A stretch of DNA of 64,000 nucleotides from Pseudomonadota bacterium. GTDB lineage: Bacteria; Pseudomonadota; Gammaproteobacteria; Steroidobacterales; Steroidobacteraceae. The position numbers and the translations under genes were made by a program. Where the stretch lies: positions 192,807 to 256,806 of the forward strand of contig JADIZR010000006.1 of assembly GCA_016704655.1 (NCBI GenBank). Reading direction: 5' to 3'. The notes beneath the pieces are model-generated. The model ran no database searches. It saw nothing but the letters and a program-made list of their open reading frames with translations, and had not been told where the DNA came from. Below are positions 9,108-18,178 of the stretch, piece by piece (within the stretch, counting starts at the first letter, position 1; each line of letters starts with the position of its first letter).

Positions 9108-11568
9108 TCAACTCCTGATGCGCTCATTGCGCGGGTCATACCAAGGTTGCAGCTGCACCCGGCACGGATGCCGGCGGCAGGCGACTTCGACCTCCCAGCG
9201 TCCGGACGCCAGCCAGTCTGCCGCCACGCCGTCGTCGCAACTCACGTAACCCATGCCGATGGAGCGGCCGAGCCGGTGGCCCCAGGCGCCCGAGCGGATC
9301 GAGCCCACGATCACGCCGTCACGGACAATGGGCTCCTCGTGGTAGAGCAAGGGAGCAGTGTCCGACGCGTCCTCCAGCATCACCTGCACCAGGCGTCGCC
9401 GCAGCGGACCGGCGGCCTTCTGCGCCAGCAGCGCGTCACGGCCCACGAAGCCGCCCGGCTTGTCCCAGGCCACCGTAAAGCCGAGTCCGGCATCGAGCGG
9501 CGTGTCTTCGTCGCCGATGTCGTGACTCCAGTGCTTGTAGCCCTTCTCGACACGGCACGCCCCCATCGCGTGGTAGCCGGCGTGCGCCAGTCCCAGCGGC
9601 GCACCGGCTTCCAGCAACTGCTCATAGACATCGAGACAGTGCTCGGCAGGCAGGTATAACTCCCAGCCGAGTTCACCGACGTAGGTGATGCGGCTGGCAC
9701 GCACGCGCGCATAGCCGATCTCGATCTCGCGCGAGTGGCCGAAAGGGGTGTGTTTCGTTCGAGAGATCGGCGCCCGAGACGGTCTGCAGGAGTTCGCGGC
9801 TGCGCGGTCCCATGACACCCAGCATGGCGATACCCGACGTCACGTCGGTCACCGTGCAGTGCGCGTCGGGCTGTGCCTCGAGCGCCCGCCGCAGCCACGC
9901 CAGGTCGCGTGTCTGGCAGATCGCCGAGGTCACGACCATGTACTCACGCTCGGCGAGGCGAGTGATCGTCAGGTCGGCCTCGATACCGGCCCGGTCGTTG
10001 AGCCACTGCGTGTAGACGATGCGTCCCGGCGGCACGTCGACGTTCGACGTCGACAGGCGATTCAGCACTGCACAGGCGTCGCGGCCCTGCACGACGAACT
10101 TGGCGAAGCACGTCTGGTCGAAGAGCGCGACGGCGTCGCGGACCGCCAGGCATTCCTCGCGGCAGGCGTCGAACCAGTTCTGTCGACCGTACGAGTAGTC
10201 GTAGCGTGGGGTCGAGCCCGGCGTCGAATACCAGTTGGGACGCTCCCAGCCGGCGGTCTCGCCCATGCAGGCGCCGGCGGCGAGCAGTCGGTCGTGCAGC
10301 GGTGTGCGGCGAGCGCCTCGCGCCGTGGCGTACTGGTAATACGGCCAGTGCATCGCGTACAGCAGGCCGAGCGTCTCGGTCGTGCGATCGTGCAGGTAGC
10401 GCTTGTTGGCCTGGAACGGCACGATGCGCCGCACATCGACGTCCGCAAGGTCCATGGGTGGCCGGCGGTCGCGGATCCAGTCGGCGACGACCTTGCCGAC
10501 GCCACCGCTCGCGGCGATGCCGACGGAGTTGAATCCGGTGGCGACGAACAGGTCGCGCACTTCGGGCGTCTCGCCGATGTAGTAACGGTCGTCGGGCGTG
10601 AAGCTTTCCGGGCCGTTGAAGAACAGGGCGATGCCTGCGGTGGCCAATGCCGGCACGCGTCGCACCGCGGCTTCGAGAATCGGCTCGAAGTGATCGTAGT
10701 CTTCGGGCAGCGAGTCGAAGCAGAAGCTCTCGGGAATGCCTTGCATGCCCCACGGCTTCGCGACCGGCTCGAAGCAACCCATGAGCAGCTTGCCCGCGTC
10801 TTCCTTGTAGTAGGCGCATTCGTCCTGCACGCGCAGGACGGGCAGGTTGCCTGGCAGGCCGTCGATGGGCTCGGTGACAATGTAGAAATGTTCGGCGGCG
10901 TGCAGGGGCACGGCCACGTTGACGTCGGCCGCCAGGCGGTGCGACCACATGCCGGCGCAAAGCACCACGGTGTCCGCTGCAATGTACCCCGCTGCCGTCT
11001 CGACACCGACGGCGCGCCCATTCTCGACGCGGATGCGTTCGACCCGGGTGTTCTCGATGATTCGCGCGCCACGCTGCCGCGCACCCTTGGCCAGCGCCTG
11101 CGTCGTGTCGATCGGATTGGTCTGGCCGTCTCCGGGCAGGAAGATCCCGCCGACCACGTCGCCAACCTCGAGCAACGGCCAGCGCTCCTTGATCTCGCCC
11201 GGCGTGAGCTCGTCGATGCGCAGGCCGAACGTCTTGCCCATCGACGCGCCGCGCTGCAGCTCTTCGAGCCGTGCCAGCGTCTTGGCCACGCTGACCGAGC
11301 CGTTCTGCTTGAACCCGGTCGCCTGGCCGGTCTCTGCCTCGAGCGAGTGGTAGAGATCGGCCGTGTATTTCGCCAGCTCGGTGAGGTTGCGCGTCGCGCG
11401 CAACTGGCCCACCAGGCCGGCCGCATGCCACGTGGTGCCGCAGGTGAGTTGCTTGCGTTCGAGCAGCACAACGTCGGTGATGCCGATGCGCGTCAGGTGA
11501 TAGGCGATCGAGCACCCGGCGATGCCGCCGCCGACGATGACGACGTTGGCGTGTGCCGGAAGTGCCAT
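9108..11568 (-). pseudogene. Second dimethylglycine/sarcosine dehydrogenase-like FAD oxidoreductase, frameshifted
   Basis: This is a paralogue of the downstream gene with the same architecture: N-terminal DAO module (NVVIVGGGIAGCSIAYHL, then TTWHAAG with the probable FAD-linking His) and C-terminal GCV_T module (VGELGWELYLPAEH, VSCDDGV). The frame breaks near 9742-9748, a run AAAGGGG on the plus strand. Deleting one G/C restores a continuous protein of about 819 residues across the junction NETHPFGHSRE. It starts 16 bp after the MttB-like stop and ends 7 bp before the next start. The two copies probably take successive methyl groups or different substrates. The frameshift is a likely sequencing or consensus error. 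Confidence 0.86.
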
Positions 11569-11584
11569 CGGTCCCGACCCTAGC

Positions 11585-13180
11585 TCAGCGCGAACCGACT
11601 CGCCGCGCGGCCGCCGAATCGGCGGGCGGCAGCATGTGCGCCCGGTCGAGCTTCACCGGGAAGCGACGGCGGATTTCGGCATCGACGGCTTCGGCGACGT
11701 GCGACGGGAAGTTGTGGCCGAGAATTTCCTCGACCTTCGCCATCGCGCGCTGCGCGACGTCGAGCCCACCCTGTTCATTCCACTCGTTGGGACTCTTGCG
11801 ATCGCCGACGCCTGGATAGAGGTACTCGGTCTGCATCAGCTGCAACGTCTGGTCGCTGCCGAGGAAATGGCCCGGCCCGTTGAGACAGACGTCCTTGATC
11901 GTCTCGAAGGACAGGCGCTCGTCGTTGACTTCGATGCCTTTGATCGTGCGCTGCGTGGCGCCGATGATGTCGTTGTCGATCACCAGGCTTTCGAGCGAGA
12001 ACCCAAGCAGGCTCGCGTGCATGCCGGCCGACTCGTAGATCATGTTCGCGCCCGCGTTGCCGACCAGCGCGTGATTGAGCGCTTTCTCGGCGCCCGCCTG
12101 GCCGTCAGGCAGCTTCGAGTCGGTCATGCCGGAGGCCGTACCGCCCGTCAGGTCGTAGAAGTGCGACATCTGGCCCGCCGCGGCGGAGAGCAGCGCCTGT
12201 TCGGGGCTGCCGCCCGACATCGCGCCGGTGCGCAGGTCGGACACGAAGCACCAGGTGCCGAAGATGGCCGGGTGGCCCGGCTTGATCGCGTTCACGTACA
12301 CGAGGCCCGCGAGGACTTCCGCCACTTCCTGGGCGAGCGCGCCCGCGAGAGCCGCGGGGGCCGTGGCGCCGGCCTGGCCGGCCGAAAGCAGCAGCACGGG
12401 CATGCCGCCGCGGACCGCCACTTCGAGGCACTTGCAGGCGTCGGTCGCAAACTTCATGGGCGGGACGACGAAACAGTTCGACTGGCTGACGAAGGGACGC
12501 TCGCGCCACTGCTGCTCGCCGCCGGCGATCAGGTGCAGCATCTCGAGCGAGGCCTCGACATGCTCCGGCTGCACCCAGCTGCTGCCGACGTGCTTCGTCG
12601 TCGACGACACGGCGGCGTAGCAGGTGTTGAAATCCATCTCGAACGGATCGGGGATGTCACGCGGCACCACTGCGCGCTGGAAAAAGTGGATGTGCTCCAT
12701 CACGTCGACGATGCGGCCGATGTCGAACAGGTCCTTGATCGTCGATTCGCGGTAACCGGTGCGCGGGTCGACGATGTTGACGGCGGCGCCGGCCGTGCCG
12801 AAATAGCTACGCTTGCCCCAGGGTTCGAGGTCGTAACGCGGGTCTTGCGCGTGCAGCACGAAATGCCGGGCGGCTTTGGCCAGCGTGTCCTCGACCAGCG
12901 AGGCGGGGAACAGCAGCCGACCGTTGTCGTTCAGCGTGCAACCGGCGCGTGTCAGGTACTCGACGCCGCTTTCCGGAGCGTCGGCCAGGCCGACCTCCGA
13001 CAGGAGCCGCAGGGCCGTCCGGTGGATCTTCTGGACGTCATCCGGCGTCAGGGGCTGGTAACGCCCGGATTCCATGCCGGGCTTCACGGGGCGGAGATGG
13101 TCGGGCAGGGGGCCCGCGCGCTGCGCCCTGCGGGCGTCGCGCCCGGACGGCCGGCGAGCCGGGGTCGGGGTATCGGTCAC
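11585..13180 (-). CDS. Trimethylamine methyltransferase (MttB) superfamily protein, non-pyrrolysine type
   Basis: This 531-residue protein belongs to the MttB superfamily, TIM-barrel enzymes that move a methyl group from a quaternary or tertiary amine to a corrinoid protein. Characterised non-pyrrolysine members such as MtgB act on glycine betaine. No in-frame UAG is present, so it is not a pyrrolysine enzyme. The body includes FGTAGAAVNIVD, FNTCYAAVSSTTKHVG and AAAGQMSHFYDLTGG. GTG 13180 is chosen because GGAG lies 6 nt upstream. It leads a three-gene operon with two DMG dehydrogenase-like genes. No corrinoid-protein or MtgA gene is in the window. The exact substrate is inference. Confidence 0.85.
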   Translation of the reverse strand: MTDTPTPARRPSGRDARRAQRAGPLPDHLRPVKPGMESGRYQPLTPDDVQKIHRTALRLLSEVGLADAPESGVEYLTRAGCTLNDNGRLLFPASLVEDTLAKAARHFVLHAQDPRYDLEPWGKRSYFGTAGAAVNIVDPRTGYRESTIKDLFDIGRIVDVMEHIHFFQRAVVPRDIPDPFEMDFNTCYAAVSSTTKHVGSSWVQPEHVEASLEMLHLIAGGEQQWRERPFVSQSNCFVVPPMKFATDACKCLEVAVRGGMPVLLLSAGQAGATAPAALAGALAQEVAEVLAGLVYVNAIKPGHPAIFGTWCFVSDLRTGAMSGGSPEQALLSAAAGQMSHFYDLTGGTASGMTDSKLPDGQAGAEKALNHALVGNAGANMIYESAGMHASLLGFSLESLVIDNDIIGATQRTIKGIEVNDERLSFETIKDVCLNGPGHFLGSDQTLQLMQTEYLYPGVGDRKSPNEWNEQGGLDVAQRAMAKVEEILGHNFPSHVAEAVDAEIRRRFPVKLDRAHMLPPADSAAARRVGSR

Positions 13181-13396
13181 GTGCCACTCCGTAGGTTTCG
13201 GCGCCGGGCAGGGAACCTGTCCTGGCGCCCGCAAGACTCGCACACTAGCGCGGCCAGCCGCCTAAAGTTTTATCTACCAACCGGGAAAAGCAGCCGCAGC
13301 GAAACCGTCCGGTCGAGCGGTCGCGAGGACCCCGAAATCGTTAAACTTGCGGGCCTGTCGCCATGACCTGCGACCCCCGCTTGCCCGAGGTCCTCC
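13181..13396. promoter_or_regulatory. Divergent control region between the mttB-like operon and the aldehyde dehydrogenase
   Basis: These 216 bp separate two divergently read operons. The only AT-rich islands are at 13263-13278 (AAAGTTTTATCTACCA) and 13335-13347 (AAATCGTTAAACT); both stand out in otherwise GC-rich DNA and are the best places for promoters. A GGAG serves the minus-strand GTG start, and a GAGG at 13387-13390 serves the plus-strand ATG. I see no clear palindromic operator. Confidence 0.5.
13342..13347 (+). promoter_or_regulatory. Possible -10 element of the aldehyde dehydrogenase/cobST operon
   Basis: TAAACT agrees with the sigma-70 -10 consensus at four of six positions, including both outer pairs that matter most. 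It lies about 50 bp upstream of the ATG. No convincing -35 hexamer is seen at the usual spacing. Confidence 0.3.
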
Positions 13397-14893
13397 ATGC
13401 CCGTTCCGCAAAGCCCCGCCGAGTGGCACCGCCTGGCCGCCGAGTTGCACTATGCGACCGGCCACTTCATTCACGGCGAACACGTTGCAACCCGGGGCGG
13501 GCGGTTCACCGTCGTCAATCCTGCAACCGCCGAACCGCTGTGTGAGGTCGCCGCAGGCGACGCCACGGATATCGACGCCGCAGTGGCCAGCGGACGCCGC
13601 GCGTTCAGGGAAGGCACCTGGCGTCGGATGGCCCCGCGCGATCGGCTGGAGGTCCTGAATCGACTCGCGGCCCTGATCGAGAAGCACACCGCGCGCTTCA
13701 CGCTGCTCGACTCGTTGTGCATGGGCAAACCCGTACGGGACATGGTGTCGGTGGACGTGCCGCAGTCCGCACTGACTTTCCGCTACTTCGCGGAATTGTC
13801 CGACAAGGTTGAAGGCACGGTCACCGCGACCGCGGTCGATGCCTTTCACTACACGTTGCGTGAACCGCTCGGCGTGGTCGGGTGCATCACGCCGTGGAAT
13901 TACCCGCTGATGCAGATCGCGTGGAAGATCGCGCCCGCACTGGCCGCCGGCAATTCCGTGGTGCTGAAACCCGCAGAGCAGGCGCCTTTGTCCGCCCTGT
14001 TGCTCGCCGAATTGTTCATCGAAGCCGGCGCACCCCCGGGCGTGCTCAACGTGATCAATGGCTACGGCGCCGATGCCGGCGCGCCGCTCGCGCTGCACAA
14101 CGACGTCGCCAAGATCTCATTCACGGGCTCGACGGTGACGGGCAAGAAAATGCTCGTCTACGCCGGCCAGTCGAACATGAAGCGCGTGAGTCTAGAATGC
14201 GGCGGCAAGTCGCCGCAGATCTTCCTCGACGACCTCGAGGACATGGACCGCGCCGTCACCTACGCCATCAACGGCATCTTCGGCGTGATGGGCGAAGTCT
14301 GCAGCGCGGGTTCACGCCTGCTGGTGGACAAGCGCATCGCGCAGGAATTCACGGCGCGCTTCATCGAACGCGGGCAGCACGCTTACGTCGCCGGCGACCC
14401 GCTCGATCCAGAGACGAACATGGGACCGCTGGTCACGAAGAAGCAGCACGAACGGGTGCTGGGTTACATCGCCGCGGGCCGCGCCGAGGGCGCAAAGCTC
14501 GAGTTCGGTGGCGACGTCCCGGACCGGCCGGGCTACTACGTCAACCCGGCTTTGTTCACAAACGTCGATAACCGCATGACGATCGCGCAGGAAGAAATCT
14601 TCGGGCCAGTTGCCGCGCTGATCGAGGTCGACGGCCTGCAGGACGCGCTGCGCATCGCCAACGACACGATCTATGGCCTGGCCGGTTCGGTCTGGACCAG
14701 CAACCTGCGTTCGGCGCACGCAGCCGTGCGCGGTCTCGAGGCGGGCACGACCTACGTCAACTGCTTCGACCACGGCGACCCGACGTCGCCATTTCTCGGC
14801 CACAAGCAATCGGGGCAGGGCGGCGACAAGTGCCTCGAAGGCCTGCTGAGCTACACGCAGACGAAGTCGGCGTGGATTCACCTGGGCTCATGA
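13397..14893 (+). CDS. NAD(P)-dependent aldehyde dehydrogenase (PuuC/BetB-like)
   Basis: This 498-residue aldehyde dehydrogenase oxidises an aldehyde to the acid with NAD(P). The general base Glu is in LECGGKSPQ (about residue 267) and the catalytic Cys in GEVCSAGSR (about residue 302). The cofactor loop TPWNYPLMQ and FTGSTVTGK are intact. The C-terminal NCFDHGDPTSPFLGHKQSG resembles gamma-glutamyl-aminobutyraldehyde dehydrogenases more than classical BetB. A GAGG sits 6 nt before the ATG. It leads the plus-strand operon with cobS and cobT and diverges from the demethylase operon, so betaine aldehyde or another amine-derived aldehyde is plausible, but the substrate is not determined. Confidence 0.88.
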   Translation: MPVPQSPAEWHRLAAELHYATGHFIHGEHVATRGGRFTVVNPATAEPLCEVAAGDATDIDAAVASGRRAFREGTWRRMAPRDRLEVLNRLAALIEKHTARFTLLDSLCMGKPVRDMVSVDVPQSALTFRYFAELSDKVEGTVTATAVDAFHYTLREPLGVVGCITPWNYPLMQIAWKIAPALAAGNSVVLKPAEQAPLSALLLAELFIEAGAPPGVLNVINGYGADAGAPLALHNDVAKISFTGSTVTGKKMLVYAGQSNMKRVSLECGGKSPQIFLDDLEDMDRAVTYAINGIFGVMGEVCSAGSRLLVDKRIAQEFTARFIERGQHAYVAGDPLDPETNMGPLVTKKQHERVLGYIAAGRAEGAKLEFGGDVPDRPGYYVNPALFTNVDNRMTIAQEEIFGPVAALIEVDGLQDALRIANDTIYGLAGSVWTSNLRSAHAAVRGLEAGTTYVNCFDHGDPTSPFLGHKQSGQGGDKCLEGLLSYTQTKSAWIHLGS

Positions 14894-14894
14894 C

Positions 14895-15878
14895 ATGACG
14901 GCGTCGGACGACCTCATTGCCCTGCGGCCGGACATGGAGATTCCGGCGCGCGAATTTGGCGTGAACAGTGAAATGATGGTGCCGGCGTTTGCGCAGCACA
15001 GCGAATACGTGCCCGAACGCGACGACAGCTACCGCTTCGATCCCGACACCACGCTCGCGATCCTCGCGGGGTTTCGACATAACCGGCGCGTGATGGTGCA
15101 GGGGTACCACGGCACGGGCAAGTCGACCCACATCGAGCAGGTGGCCGCGCGCCTCAACTGGCCGCTGATCCGCATCAACCTCGACGGCCACGTGAGCCGG
15201 ATCGACCTCGTGGGCCGCGACGCCATCGTGATCAAGGACGGCCGGCAGGTCACGGAGTTCCGCGAAGGCCTGCTGCCCTGGGCGCTGCAGCGTCCGATCG
15301 CGCTCGTGTTCGACGAGTACGACGCGGGGCGCCCGGACGTGATGTTCGTGATCCAGCGCGTGCTCGAGGCGAGCGGCAAGCTGACGCTGCTCGACCAGAA
15401 TCGCATCATCAGCCCGCATCCGTTCTTCCGGCTCTTTGCCACGAGCAACACGATCGGCCTCGGCGACACGAGCGGCCTGTACCACGGCACGCAGCAGATC
15501 AACCAGGGCCAGATGGACCGCTGGTCGATCGTCACCACGCTGAACTACCTCGACCACGACGCCGAAGCGGCGATCGTGCTGGCCAAGGCGCCCGCGTACG
15601 ACACGCTCGAAGGCCGGCGCACGATCATGGCCATGGTCCGCGTGGCCGACATGACGCGCAACGGCTTCATGAACGGCGACATCTCCACCGTGATGAGCCC
15701 GCGCACGGTCATCGCCTGGGCCGAGAACGCGCAGATCTTCGGCGACATCGGCCTCGCGTTCCGCGTGACGTTCCTCAACAAGTGCGACGAACTCGAGCGG
15801 CCGACCGTCGCCGAGTTCTACCAGCGCGCGTTCGCCGCCGAATTGCCGGAGGCGATCACCCGCGTGAAGGTCGTTTGA
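14895..15878 (+). CDS. cobS: Cobaltochelatase subunit CobS (AAA+ ATPase)
   Basis: CobS is the AAA+ motor of the aerobic cobaltochelatase CobN-CobS-CobT, which inserts cobalt into hydrogenobyrinic acid diamide during B12 synthesis. The 327-residue length matches the family (about 330). Walker A GYHGTGKST is near residue 70 and Walker B LVFDEYDAG near 137; the N-terminal EFGVNSEMMVPAF is typical for CobS. It starts 1 bp after the aldehyde dehydrogenase stop, and its TGA overlaps the TTG start proposed for cobT. CobN is not in this window. B12 supply fits the adjacent corrinoid-type methyltransferase homologue. Confidence 0.92.
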   Translation: MTASDDLIALRPDMEIPAREFGVNSEMMVPAFAQHSEYVPERDDSYRFDPDTTLAILAGFRHNRRVMVQGYHGTGKSTHIEQVAARLNWPLIRINLDGHVSRIDLVGRDAIVIKDGRQVTEFREGLLPWALQRPIALVFDEYDAGRPDVMFVIQRVLEASGKLTLLDQNRIISPHPFFRLFATSNTIGLGDTSGLYHGTQQINQGQMDRWSIVTTLNYLDHDAEAAIVLAKAPAYDTLEGRRTIMAMVRVADMTRNGFMNGDISTVMSPRTVIAWAENAQIFGDIGLAFRVTFLNKCDELERPTVAEFYQRAFAAELPEAITRVKVV

Positions 15879-17743
15879 GCAACCGGCCGCACCAGGCGCC
15901 GCTCGCGCCCGCCGAGCGCGGCGAGCGTGCGCTGGTGCAGGCCACGCGGGCCCTGGCGGGTGTAAAGGAACTCGAGGTGACTTTCGGCCCGAGCCTGCCC
16001 GGCCAGTCGTCGAACTCGATCCGCCTGCCGCCGGTAAAGTGGCCGCTCGCCGAGGCCGATGCGGCCCGCGTTCGCGGCCATGCCGATCACCTGGCGCTGC
16101 GCAGCGCGTATCACGACCCGGGACTGCATACCCGGTTCCGACCGACCGGCGCGCGCGCGAGAGAGATCTTCGATGCCGTCGAGGACATGCGTTGCCAGGC
16201 GCTGGGCAGCAACGTCCTGGCCGGGGTGGCGCAGAACCTCACCGCTGCACTCGTCGAACAATTGACGCGCAAGACCGGTTCGACGCCGTTCGGAGCGCGT
16301 CCGTCACCCATGGCGCAGGCCCTGGCCCTGCTGGTCCGCGAAAAGCTCACGGGTTTGCAGTCGCCGCCCGCGGCTGCCGAACTCCTGTTGCGCTGGCGGG
16401 ACGACCTGCACAAGCGTGCCGCAGAGGGTCTCGAGTCGCTCGCGGCAAACGTCGCTGACCAGCAGCGTTACGCATTTGCCGTCCACGACCTGGTCGCAGA
16501 CCTGGACCTGGGCCATGAACTCGGTGCAGCCGCAGAAAGACGCAAGTCCGCGATCAAGACGCTCGATGCGGTTGTTCCCGGTGACGAGACCGACGCCGGT
16601 CCGCTTGGAGGGGTCAAAAAGCAGGCTGGCGCAATGGAGCAGGACGCGCCGGAGCTCAATGCGGGCGAAGTCGTGGGATCGCGACTTGACGCGAAAGACG
16701 AGCCCGAGCGCAAACCGGAAGCCGAGCCCGCGGGCGAGCGCATGCAGCGTGAGCCGATGTACGACGACTCCGATCATCCGAACCGGCATTACCGCATCTT
16801 CACCACGGCGCACGATGAGATCGTGAGCGCAACGGAGTTGTGCACGGAGGACGAAGTCGGGCAGTTGCGCGGCAACCTCGACCGCGAATCGCGAGCTCTG
16901 CAGCCTGCCGTGGCGCGGCTCGCCATCAAGCTCGAGCGCCTGCTGCTCGCCAGGCAGACGCGGCGCTGGCAGTTCGACCTGGAGGAGGGCACGCTCGACC
17001 CGGCCCGCCTCGCGCGCGTCGTCACCGACCCGCTGGCTCCGCTCGCGTTCCGCGAAGAATCCGACACCGATTTCAAGGACACGGTCGTCACCGTCCTGCT
17101 CGACAACTCGGGCTCGATGCGCGGGCGACCCATCATGGTGGCGGCGCTCTGTGCGGACGTCCTCGCGCGCACGCTCGAGCGCTGCGGCGTCAAGGTCGAA
17201 ATCCTCGGGTTCACCACGCAGAAGTGGAGCGGCGGGCAATCGCGCGAGGATTGGCTCAAGGCCGGCCGTCCCTCCGCTCCGGGTCGCCTTACGGACCTGC
17301 GTTACATCGTCTACAAGCCGGCGGACGTGCCGTATCGCCGCGCCCGCCGGCACCTCGGCGTGATGCTCAAGGAAGACCTGCTCAAGGACAACGTCGATGG
17401 CGAGGCCCTGCTCTGGGCACACGAGCGCCTCCTGCGCCGCAACGAGCAGCGCCGGATCCTGATGGCGATCTCGGACGGCGTGCCGTTGTGCGAAGCGACG
17501 CTCTCGGCGAATCCAGGCGGGTACCTGGAGCAGCACCTGCGCAACGTCGTGAAGTGGATCGAGACCCGTTCACCCGTGGAGCTGGTTGCGATCGGCATCG
17601 GTCACGACGTGACGGATTTCTACCAGCGGGCGGTCGCGATTGCCGATGTCGAGCAGCTCGGCAATGCGATGATCGAGCAGCTCGCCGACCTTTTTGTCAC
17701 ACCGGGCACGCAGGCCAGGGCGCGCGCGAGGAAAACGGCATGA
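15875..17743 (+). CDS. cobT: Cobaltochelatase subunit CobT (VWA domain)
   Basis: CobT pairs with CobS in a chaperone-like complex that drives cobalt insertion by CobN. The 622-residue protein has an acidic, low-complexity middle (about residues 240-290) and a C-terminal von Willebrand A domain with the MIDAS motif LLDNSGSM near residue 409, as in known CobT. TTG 15875 is taken as the start: it overlaps the cobS stop (TTGA), has GAAGG 5 nt upstream, and gives the expected length. A longer frame is open upstream but overlaps cobS by about 90 bp with no family-like sequence. The stop overlaps the next ATG (ATGA). Confidence 0.9.
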   Translation: MSNRPHQAPLAPAERGERALVQATRALAGVKELEVTFGPSLPGQSSNSIRLPPVKWPLAEADAARVRGHADHLALRSAYHDPGLHTRFRPTGARAREIFDAVEDMRCQALGSNVLAGVAQNLTAALVEQLTRKTGSTPFGARPSPMAQALALLVREKLTGLQSPPAAAELLLRWRDDLHKRAAEGLESLAANVADQQRYAFAVHDLVADLDLGHELGAAAERRKSAIKTLDAVVPGDETDAGPLGGVKKQAGAMEQDAPELNAGEVVGSRLDAKDEPERKPEAEPAGERMQREPMYDDSDHPNRHYRIFTTAHDEIVSATELCTEDEVGQLRGNLDRESRALQPAVARLAIKLERLLLARQTRRWQFDLEEGTLDPARLARVVTDPLAPLAFREESDTDFKDTVVTVLLDNSGSMRGRPIMVAALCADVLARTLERCGVKVEILGFTTQKWSGGQSREDWLKAGRPSAPGRLTDLRYIVYKPADVPYRRARRHLGVMLKEDLLKDNVDGEALLWAHERLLRRNEQRRILMAISDGVPLCEATLSANPGGYLEQHLRNVVKWIETRSPVELVAIGIGHDVTDFYQRAVAIADVEQLGNAMIEQLADLFVTPGTQARARARKTA

Positions 17744-18138
17744 CCACCCTTCATCGCGGCTCCTGCCTGTGCGGCGAGACCGTCTTCGAGGTTCACGGTC
17801 CATTGCGCAATTCGATCGCCTGCCACTGCACGCAGTGTCGCAAGCAGACCGGGCATTACCTGTCCGCCACGAGCGCGGCGAAAGGCGATTTCCACCTGCT
17901 GCGGGGCGAGCGCGTGCGCTGGTACCGCGCGTCGAACACGGCGCAGCGGGCGTTCTGCTCGCAGTGCGGGTCGACGCTGTTCTGGCAGGCGGATGCGCAG
18001 CCGGAGCGGATTTCCATTGCCACCGGCCTGTTCGACGGTCCTACCGGACTCGTCACCGAGGGCCACATCTTCTGCGCCGACAAGGGTGACTACTACGTGA
18101 TCCCCGACGAAGGGTACCAGCGCGCGGGCTGGCAATGA
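17740..18138 (+). CDS. GFA family (glutathione-dependent formaldehyde-activating/CENP-V) protein
   Basis: This 132-residue zinc protein of the Gfa/CENP-V fold has the three cysteine motifs of the family: CLCG (about 9-12), CHCTQCR (about 29-35) and CSQCGS (about 72-77). Gfa of Paracoccus was named for accelerating S-hydroxymethylglutathione formation, but most family members have no proven activity. Formaldehyde can be released by the nearby demethylases, so detoxification is a reasonable but unproven role. ATG 17740 overlaps the cobT stop, which places it in the same operon. Confidence 0.85.
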   Translation: MTTLHRGSCLCGETVFEVHGPLRNSIACHCTQCRKQTGHYLSATSAAKGDFHLLRGERVRWYRASNTAQRAFCSQCGSTLFWQADAQPERISIATGLFDGPTGLVTEGHIFCADKGDYYVIPDEGYQRAGWQ

Positions 18139-18178
18139 CCGGGTGCAGCAACAGGACCGCGCCGTGATTCCGCGCACC

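Noticed and set aside
11585..13180. Pyrrolysine-containing MttB
   Set aside because: The 531-codon frame is uninterrupted, with no in-frame TAG, so it is a non-pyrrolysine superfamily member.
11522..13366. Long plus-strand frame opposite the MttB-like gene
   Set aside because: No recognisable domain, composition typical of an antisense shadow; the minus-strand protein has clear superfamily motifs and a ribosome site.
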